From assembly GCA_002319965.1 (NCBI GenBank), contig DCJQ01000015.1, forward strand, positions 1 through 25,162: a stretch of 25,162 bases of DNA. The letters are read 5' to 3'. Under the pieces are notes generated by a model. It was given only the letters and a program-made list of their open reading frames with translations, searched no databases and was not told the DNA's origin. The DNA is from Megasphaera sp. UBA1696. GTDB taxonomy: Bacteria; Bacillota; Negativicutes; Veillonellales; Megasphaeraceae. Position 1 is the first letter of the stretch; every line of letters begins with the position of its first letter. The translations under genes and the position numbers were made by a program. Of the stretch, positions 7,771 to 13,069 are shown piece by piece.

Positions 7771-8324
7771 GAAAGATCTCAACGTATAGCTACTTCTAGG
7801 CTGTCCTTTTGTACGAAAGTTTTTCTTCTATACTATAAAAACTTTTTTTAAAAATATTTTTTTGAAGTACACTATAAAAACTATTTAGTGTAGAGGAACA
7901 CGGATAACCTTACTGTTGAAAAGAAGGTAAGAAAATAGGGGGACGGGGACACGGTTGTAATGGCCGGTACAATTTTTTTCCTTTGGGTAGGAACTTGAAT
8001 CTCTGAGATGGGTTGTCAGACCTTTTCTCGGGGATTTCTTCTCTTTTGGCTGCTGTATGGGTCTGCGTTGTTTGACAAGATTTAGCGAAAAAAGTATACT
8101 TGAGATAAGTCAAGGTCATATTGACCTTTGGAAAACCTATTTTGGGTCCGAAAACCTCGTAGGTTTGAAAATTTTCAAAATGGCTACAAATGGCGTAACG
8201 AAGCGGATAAACGACACTGCCTGATTTTTATTTTTCACCCGGGTCCCCGAAAAAGGCGAAAAAAGCCTGAGGTTTGAAAAAATCGCCTGTGAGCCCAGTC
8301 TGGGAGCGGGTACTGAGAGACAGG
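7771..8324 (+). other. gene-free leader region upstream of the CRISPR array
   Basis: 554 bp without a credible gene. The first part (about 7800-7890) is very AT-rich and holds a 12-bp direct repeat, ACTATAAAAACT, at 7832-7843 and 7871-7882. The second copy sits inside an inverted repeat (TACACTA 7869-7875, TAGTGTA 7887-7893). A possible promoter is TTGTAC (7809-7814), 16-bp spacer, TACTAT (7831-7836). About 7938-7955 is a G-rich stretch (GGGGGACGGGGACACGG) of the kind seen in REP-like repeats; a fragment of such an element is possible but unproven. From 8072 the array promoter and several stem-loops follow: AAACCTA 8133-8139 with TAGGTTT 8160-8166, and CCCA/TGGG near 8294-8304. I treat this as the array leader because the conserved repeats start here and the decayed ones lie at the other end. 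Confidence 0.55.
8072..8128 (+). promoter_or_regulatory. promoter and operator-like palindrome driving the CRISPR array
   Basis: TTGACA (8072-8077), a 17-bp spacer and TATACT (8095-8100) form a near-perfect sigma-70 promoter directed into the array. The start point should fall near 8107. Immediately there lies a perfect 7-bp inverted repeat, AAGGTCA (8112-8118) with TGACCTT (8122-8128), which suits a repressor site. The transcript would run about 218 nt before the first repeat. Confidence 0.7.
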
Positions 8325-8762
8325 GGTGCGTTACCAAAATCCCCGTAAGGGGACTGAAACTGCGCTATAGCAGCGCGAATTGTTTTTTTTGGCTCCGGTG
8401 CGTTACCAAAATCCCCGTAAGGGGACTGAAACCTCTATCTGGGAAATGAAACTCTCAGACGCATTATCGGTGCGTTACCAAAATCCCCGTAAGGGGACTG
8501 AAACTGCAACCTATGATCAAAGTCGCTTATTATTAGATCACGGTGCGTTACCAAAATCCCCGTAAGGGGACTGAGACGAGACGCAATAATCGTCGTCTCG
8601 CTTCTCTTTGACGCGGGTGCGTTACCAAAATCCCCGTAAGGGGACTGAGACGCATGATCGCCGATACCATGCGTCTTGCAAAAGCCGGTTGCGTTACCAA
8701 AATCCCCGTAAGGGGACTGAGACCCTTTGCCTTTTACGTCGACGGCATGACGAAGCTCTTTA

Positions 8763-8841
8763 GGTGCGTTACCAAAATCCCCAGAGTTAAATAGACTCCT
8801 TTTTTAGAAAAAAGGAGTTTGTACCATAGGGGGACTGAGAC
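8763..8841 (+). repeat. expanded CRISPR repeat 7 (79 bp)
   Basis: The normal first 20 bp end in CCCC at 8782. A 47-bp insert (8783-8829) then replaces the GTAA loop, and the normal GGGGACTGAGAC end follows. The insert has a perfect 11-bp stem, ACTCCTTTTTT (8795-8805) with AAAAAAGGAGT (8808-8818), and a two-base AG loop. This repeat is mixed: its 5' end (GGTGCG) and 3' end (GAGAC) match repeats 4-5, its insert matches repeats 8-11. Confidence 0.9.
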
Positions 8842-8876
8842 TAGCCACCGTCATACGTGTAGAGCTCAAGAGACAA

Positions 8877-8955
8877 GTTACGTTACCAAAATCCCCGGAG
8901 CTAATAGACTCCTTTTTTAGAAAAAAAAGAGTTTGTACCATGGGGGGACTGAAAC
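8877..8955 (+). repeat. expanded CRISPR repeat 8 (79 bp)
   Basis: A 47-bp insert (8897-8943) in the repeat loop. Left stem arm ACTCCTTTTTT (8908-8918); the right arm has one change (AAGAGT in place of AGGAGT). The insert ends GTACCATGG, giving an ATG at 8940. It differs from the repeat 10 insert by one base. Confidence 0.9.
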
Positions 8956-8990
8956 TATGCCATTTCGTATTCCCATTCAGCCTTTTCTGC

Positions 8991-9065
8991 GTTACGTTAC
9001 CAAAATCCCCAGAGCTAAATTGACTCCTTTTAGAAAAAGGAGTTTGTATTATAGGGGACTGAAAC
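8991..9065 (+). repeat. expanded CRISPR repeat 9 (75 bp)
   Basis: A 43-bp insert (9011-9053). Both stem arms are shorter (ACTCCTTTT with AAAAGGAGT), so the hairpin is kept although the length changed. Its end (GTATTATA) differs from the GTACCATG of its neighbours and has no ATG. Confidence 0.9.
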
Positions 9066-9103
9066 TCGTCAAAGTCTCCGGCCAATAAGTATCTTGCTTT
9101 TAT

Positions 9104-9182
9104 GTTACGTTACCAAAATCCCCGGAGCTAATAGACTCCTTTTTTAGAAAAAAAGGAGTTTGTACCATGGGGGGACTGAAAC
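9104..9182 (+). repeat. expanded CRISPR repeat 10 (79 bp)
   Basis: A 47-bp insert (9124-9170) with stem ACTCCTTTTTT (9135-9145) and an intact AAGGAGT right arm ending at 9159. An AAGGAG Shine-Dalgarno-like stretch lies 8 nt before an ATG at 9167. Confidence 0.9.
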
Positions 9183-9220
9183 TTCAACAACGTCAGCACG
9201 CCTGTCTTCTTGCCACCTTC

Positions 9221-9295
9221 GTTACGTTACCAAAATCCCCGGAGTTAAATGGACTCTTTTTTGAAAAAGGTGTTTGTACCATGGGGGACTGAAGC
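9221..9295 (+). repeat. expanded CRISPR repeat 11 (75 bp)
   Basis: A 43-bp insert (9241-9283). The stem has begun to decay (ACTCTTTTTT opposite AAAAAGGTGT) and the repeat end is GAAGC rather than GAAAC, as expected toward the old end of an array. Confidence 0.85.
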
Positions 9296-9341
9296 TGAAG
9301 GACCAATTTTTCTACTTTTGTCGTAGGGTATTGGCTGCATG

Positions 9342-9432
9342 CCTTACGTGATGGGGAGGGATATTCTTACAAGGCCCCGGACCTACTTGGACTCTTTTAG
9401 AAAAGGGAGTCATACCATAGGGGGACTGAGAC
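9342..9432 (+). repeat. decayed expanded CRISPR repeat 12
   Basis: The 3' part is clear: CCCC (9375-9378), a 42-bp insert (9379-9420) with hairpin ACTCTTTT-AG-AAAAGGGAGT, then GGGGACTGAGAC to 9432. The 5' part is badly eroded. A TTACGT match at 9343-9348 suggests a start near 9342, but by length it could be 9359. The preceding spacer therefore looks over-long. Confidence 0.7.
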
Positions 9433-9468
9433 AGGTTGGTCAGTAAGCCAACTAATATGCCTTCTAGC

Positions 9469-9504
9469 GTCGTATTTCTATTTTCCTCGCAAGGGGTCTG
9501 AATG
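9469..9504 (+). repeat. decayed terminal CRISPR repeat 13, without insert
   Basis: This 36-bp segment matches the canonical repeat at 22 of 36 positions with no gap, including GCAAGGGG and CTGAA, and lies exactly 36 bp after repeat 12. It has a CCTC-GCAA-GGGG centre and no hairpin insert. It is the oldest repeat of the array. Confidence 0.7.
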
Positions 9505-9510
9505 CACGAC

Positions 9511-9552
9511 AAAGACCTATCGTCTTTTTGGGATGATAGGTCTTTGTTTTTT
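9511..9552 (+). terminator. rho-independent terminator of the CRISPR array
   Basis: A perfect 11-bp stem (AAAGACCTATC 9511-9521 with GATAGGTCTTT 9535-9545), then G and six T, only 6 nt beyond the last repeat. Confidence 0.9.
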
Positions 9553-9584
9553 AATCTGAATTTTGTACATTGGATAATTTACGG

Positions 9585-9664
9585 TTGACAGGACGGGCTT
9601 AGGGGCGTATGATAAAAGCATGAAAGTTGTAAATTTTGAAATGTACGAATTTTGAAGGGCGTAC
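9585..9664 (+). promoter_or_regulatory. promoter of the type I restriction operon with downstream direct repeat
   Basis: TTGACA (9585-9590), 17-bp spacer, TATGAT (9608-9613): a near-consensus promoter. Downstream of the expected start, AAATTTTGAAATGTAC (9631-9646) and GAATTTTGAAGGGCGTAC (9647-9664) form an imperfect direct repeat in the leader, which could be an autoregulatory site; that part is inference. Confidence 0.65.
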
Positions 9665-9697
9665 AGATTTATGAAATCATGAGAAAGGAAGGGTGTT

Positions 9698-10252
9698 ATG
9701 GTACTTTTAGGCGACCTGGCCGAGATTGTATCAGGGCACAATGTTGCCCGTCTGTCGGCTTCTGACCAGGACCGGAAATACACCAATGCCGATTTTGAAC
9801 GCGACTTTTATCGGATGAAGTTGGCCACGCTTACAAATCCGATCATATACCGTCAACCGGGATCGAGTGAAAGTATGGCCGCAGCCATTATTTCGGACGA
9901 CAATCGGGGCAAATTCATCAGTCAGGTATTTGCTATTCTGGACATTGACACGAAGCGGCTCCATCCGGCCTACCTCTGTTATTTGCTCAACGAGTCGGAC
10001 GACATCAGCCGGCAGAGCCGTATTTTGCTGCAAGGCTCGGTCATCGTCCGCTTGTCGGCACAGCAGTTGAAGCAAATCGAAATCCCCCTGCTTTCCATGG
10101 AGGACCAAGAAAGATTGGGACAGATGTATGTGACGGGCCTCTATCAGCAGTATTTGGAACGGGAAAAAACGGAATTGAAATTTCAGGCCCTGCGCGGCCT
10201 TTTACATGACTGGGAAAAAAGCAAACGAGGAGAGATATCCAATGAGCACTGA
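9698..10252 (+). CDS. half-length type I restriction specificity (HsdS-like) protein
   Basis: 184 aa, about half of a normal HsdS. It opens with VLLGDLAEIVSG, the usual entry into a target-recognition domain. It closes with VRLSAQQLKQIEIPLLSMEDQERLGQMYVTGLYQQYLEREK, the usual exit from such a domain into the conserved coiled-coil. It therefore holds one target-recognition domain and one helical spacer. It lies upstream of hsdM, with the hsdM start overlapping its end by 11 bp, so it is the first gene of the operon. It may form an alternative or dimeric specificity subunit, or be a remnant; the intact frame and ribosome binding site argue for expression. Confidence 0.75.
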   Translation: MVLLGDLAEIVSGHNVARLSASDQDRKYTNADFERDFYRMKLATLTNPIIYRQPGSSESMAAAIISDDNRGKFISQVFAILDIDTKRLHPAYLCYLLNESDDISRQSRILLQGSVIVRLSAQQLKQIEIPLLSMEDQERLGQMYVTGLYQQYLEREKTELKFQALRGLLHDWEKSKRGEISNEH

Positions 10253-11849
10253 AAATAAGAACCTTGAACAAGTTTTATGGGACTCGGCAAACGTCATGCG
10301 TCAGACTATGGGCGCGGCCGATTATATGGACTATGCCTTAGGCCTTATCTTTTACAAGCATCTGTCGGACAAGACCTTGGAAACGGCGGCGACGGTCTTA
10401 GTCGACGGCGGCGAAGTGGCCGAAGCCGAGGTAGCTACGGAAGCCCGGCGTCAGGCCGTTTATCAGAAATATTATGATGACCCGGCCTATCAGGAGGACT
10501 TGCTGAAATCGATGGACATGGACTACGTCATCAAGCCGCAGTTTACCTTTACGGCTTTGGTTGAAGAAATCAATGAACAAACCTTCCAACTGGAACACCT
10601 CGAACAAGGCTTTACCGACCTTGAACAGTCGAATACGACCTTATTAGAACACCTTTTTGACGACGTGGACCTGCATTCGACGAAATTGGGCTCGACGCCG
10701 CAGCGGCAGAACGACCTCATTGCCGACGTCATGAAAGCCTTGGCACCGCTCAACCTCGACAGTCACAGCGGCGATATCCTCGGCGATGCCTATGAATACC
10801 TCATCAGTAACTTTGCCTCCGACATGGGCCAGAAGGCCGGCGAATTCTATACGCCTCAGTCGGTATCGACCTTGTTGGCCCGCATCGTCACCCGCGGTCA
10901 GGAAGGGAAGCGGGGCTTTGCCGCCTATGACCCGGCTATGGGATCGGGATCGCTTTTGCTCAACGTCCGCAAATACGTTGAAAAGGCCGATTCCATCGAC
11001 TACTACGGTCAGGAAATCAAGACCTCGACGTATAACCTGGCTCGGATGAACATGATCATTCACGGCATTTCGGCGACGAAACAGCAGCTCCGCAACGCCG
11101 ACACCCTCGATACGGACTGGCCGGCCGACGAAATCACCGACTTTGACGGTGTCCTGATGAATCCGCCGTACTCGCAAAAATGGAGTGCCAACAAGGATTT
11201 TCTGACCGATACCCGTTTTGCCGACTATGGCGTTTTGCCGCCGAAATCAAAGGCCGACTACGCCTTCTTACTTCACGGCCTCTACCATCTGAAAGCGACG
11301 GGGACCATGGGCATCGTCCTGCCTCACGGCATCCTCTTTCGCGGGGGAACGGAAGGGAAAATTCGTCAGAAGCTCTTGGAAAAAGGCTTCATCTATGCCG
11401 TCATCGGCCTTCCAGCAGGACTCTTCTATTCGACGGGGATTCCGACGACCATCGTCGTGTTGAAGAAAGAACGGCCCGGCCGCGACGTCTTGTTCATCGA
11501 CGCCAGCAAGGAATTCGTCAAAGAAAAGACGCAGAGCCTCCTGACGAAAGACAATATCGAACGAATCTTTAAGGCCTATACAGACCGTAAGGACGAAGAT
11601 AAATTCTGCCACGTCGCAAGTTTCGATGAAATCGTAGAAAATGACTTCAACCTGAACATTCCGCGCTACGTCGATACCTTTGAACCCGAACCGGACATCG
11701 ACTTAGGAGAGCTTAATAAGGAGCTGTCAAAGACGAATGAGGAACTGGAAGCCAACGAAAAAGAACTGCTGGCCATGATACAGCAGCTTACGACGACAGA
11801 CGAAAAGAAACAAAAAGACCTGCAGGACTTCCTGAAGCTCTTTGACTGA
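10242..11849 (+). CDS. hsdM: type I restriction-modification DNA methyltransferase subunit
   Basis: N6-adenine methyltransferase subunit of a type I system; with HsdS it modifies the recognition site, and with HsdR it forms the restriction complex. An N-terminal helical HsdM_N domain (LEQVLWDSANVMR...) is followed by the SAM-binding motif DPAMGSGS (about 230-237; methionine replaces the usual cysteine) and the catalytic NPPY (307-310). The C-terminus is a charged coiled-coil. I chose ATG 10242 (535 aa) over an ATG 36 nt earlier because AGGAGAG lies just upstream and the family begins near there. GC content and codon style match the chromosome. Confidence 0.95.
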   Translation: MSTENKNLEQVLWDSANVMRQTMGAADYMDYALGLIFYKHLSDKTLETAATVLVDGGEVAEAEVATEARRQAVYQKYYDDPAYQEDLLKSMDMDYVIKPQFTFTALVEEINEQTFQLEHLEQGFTDLEQSNTTLLEHLFDDVDLHSTKLGSTPQRQNDLIADVMKALAPLNLDSHSGDILGDAYEYLISNFASDMGQKAGEFYTPQSVSTLLARIVTRGQEGKRGFAAYDPAMGSGSLLLNVRKYVEKADSIDYYGQEIKTSTYNLARMNMIIHGISATKQQLRNADTLDTDWPADEITDFDGVLMNPPYSQKWSANKDFLTDTRFADYGVLPPKSKADYAFLLHGLYHLKATGTMGIVLPHGILFRGGTEGKIRQKLLEKGFIYAVIGLPAGLFYSTGIPTTIVVLKKERPGRDVLFIDASKEFVKEKTQSLLTKDNIERIFKAYTDRKDEDKFCHVASFDEIVENDFNLNIPRYVDTFEPEPDIDLGELNKELSKTNEELEANEKELLAMIQQLTTTDEKKQKDLQDFLKLFD

Positions 11850-11859
11850 GGTGTATAAA

Positions 11860-13059
11860 ATGATAAAAGAAGAAAAGAAAAGGCCGGTTGTCCGATTTAA
11901 GGGCTTTGAGGATGATTGGGAACTGCGGAAAGTTTCTGATATCACTGATCGCTATGATAACATGAGAATTCCTGTTACAGCGAATCGGCGTATTCCTGGT
12001 GATACACCGTATTATGGAGCCAATGGAATTCAAGACTATGTTAACGGCTATACACATGAGGGAGAATTTGTCCTTGTAGCTGAAGATGGTGCAAATGATT
12101 TAAAAAATTATCCAGTGCATTACGTAAATGGGCAGATTTGGGTAAACAATCATGCACACGTATTGCAAGCTAAATCAACGAAAGCCGATAATCGCTTTTT
12201 AAGTTATGTCATCAGTCAAGCGGATATTGGGTCTGTTTTAGTTGGGGGCGGACGTGCCAAGCTCAATGCCAATGTGCTTATGAATATCGATTTGATTCTA
12301 CCTACAAAGCGGGAGCAAAAGAAAATTGGATCTTATCTAAAATCGATTGACCAACTCATCACTCTTCATCAGTGTAAGATGAATCAGGCGAAGACACTGA
12401 AGAAATACTTCCTGCAAAACATGTTTCCTGCTGAAGGTGAGACCGTGCCTAAGATTCGCTTGAAAGATTTCAAAGGTTATTGGAAAAAACAGGAGTTGGG
12501 AGATGTACTCGAAGGTTTATATAATGGTCAGACTCCTTCGCGCTTTAATGGCACGTTTTGGAATGGAAATATAAACTGGCTAACAAGTGGTGAACTTAAC
12601 CGTGGAATCGTTAATCAAACGATAGAAAAAATAACAGATGAGGGAATGAAAGATGCCCATTTACAGATAGTCCCTAAAGGAACATTTGTCATGGCGGTTA
12701 CAGGTCTTGAAGCAGTGGGAACCCGCGGAAACTGTGCAATCCTTGATATAGATACGACTTTGAATCAGTCCTGTATGGCACTGTTTCCTAAGAAAAATAA
12801 GTTGGATACGACTTTTTTATTTCAGTGGTATCGATTGGTGGGAGACAATTATGGCATTCGGTTTACACAGGGGACGAAACAACAGAGTTATAATTCAGAA
12901 ATTATAAGGAAGCTGAAAATAACCTTGCCTGAAATAGAAGAACAGCGACAAATTGGATTGTATTTTTCTCACTTCGACGACCGCATCACCCTTCATCAGC
13001 GCAAGGTAGACCAGTTACAGACCTTGAAGAAATTCATGCTTCAAAATTTATTCATTTAA
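11860..13059 (+). CDS. hsdS: type I restriction specificity subunit, full length
   Basis: About 399 aa, with two target-recognition domains each followed by a conserved helical region. The repeats are visible: VVRFKGFEDDWELRKVSDI near the start and IRLKDFKGYWKKQELGDVL at mid-protein; DQLITLHQCKMNQAKTLKK ending the first half and DDRITLHQRKVDQLQTLKK ending the second. The start is ATG 11860 behind GAGGTG; an upstream in-frame TTG (11842) inside hsdM is less likely. The gene is clearly more AT-rich than hsdM and hsdR, as often seen for recombining hsdS genes. It decides the DNA sequence recognised, which cannot be read from here. Confidence 0.95.
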   Translation: MIKEEKKRPVVRFKGFEDDWELRKVSDITDRYDNMRIPVTANRRIPGDTPYYGANGIQDYVNGYTHEGEFVLVAEDGANDLKNYPVHYVNGQIWVNNHAHVLQAKSTKADNRFLSYVISQADIGSVLVGGGRAKLNANVLMNIDLILPTKREQKKIGSYLKSIDQLITLHQCKMNQAKTLKKYFLQNMFPAEGETVPKIRLKDFKGYWKKQELGDVLEGLYNGQTPSRFNGTFWNGNINWLTSGELNRGIVNQTIEKITDEGMKDAHLQIVPKGTFVMAVTGLEAVGTRGNCAILDIDTTLNQSCMALFPKKNKLDTTFLFQWYRLVGDNYGIRFTQGTKQQSYNSEIIRKLKITLPEIEEQRQIGLYFSHFDDRITLHQRKVDQLQTLKKFMLQNLFI

Positions 13060-13069
13060 AAGGAGATGT

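Larger units (their letters stand above)
8325..9504 (+). CRISPR. CRISPR array, 13 repeats and 12 spacers, without cas genes
   Basis: Canonical repeats are 36 bp with a CCCC-GTAA-GGGG hairpin and a 3' ACTGAAAC end, the 8-nt handle style of type I/III crRNAs, so the crRNA strand is +. Repeat starts: 8325, 8397, 8469, 8542, 8616, 8688 (normal 36-mers), then 8763, 8877, 8991, 9104, 9221 and a decayed one ending at 9432 (expanded), then 9469-9504 (decayed, normal length). Spacers are 36, 36, 37, 38, 36, 39, 35, 35, 38, 38, about 46-63 (decayed border) and 36 bp, all different. Repeats drift along the array: 1-3 end GAAAC, 4-7 end GAGAC, and 8-11 begin GTTACG rather than GGTGCG. The leader is on the left, the oldest units on the right. 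No cas1, cas2, cas6 or effector gene occurs in the window, so any processing would need cas genes elsewhere in the genome. Confidence 0.93.

Noticed and set aside
7910..8337. Two - strand frames in the CRISPR leader
   Set aside because: Low-complexity, no ribosome binding site, no recognisable domain, and they lie over the array promoter and stem-loops.
8804..9085. 93-aa frame on the - strand across the CRISPR array with a repeated peptide
   Set aside because: It reads through repeats and spacers only because units 7 to 9 are 114 bp apart, a multiple of three. It has no ribosome binding site and no family resemblance.
8763..9432. Expanded repeats as integron attC sites or as a series of terminators
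   Set aside because: No attC core sites, integrase or gene cassettes; the hairpins have no following T-run on either strand, and both flanks are clear CRISPR repeat halves.
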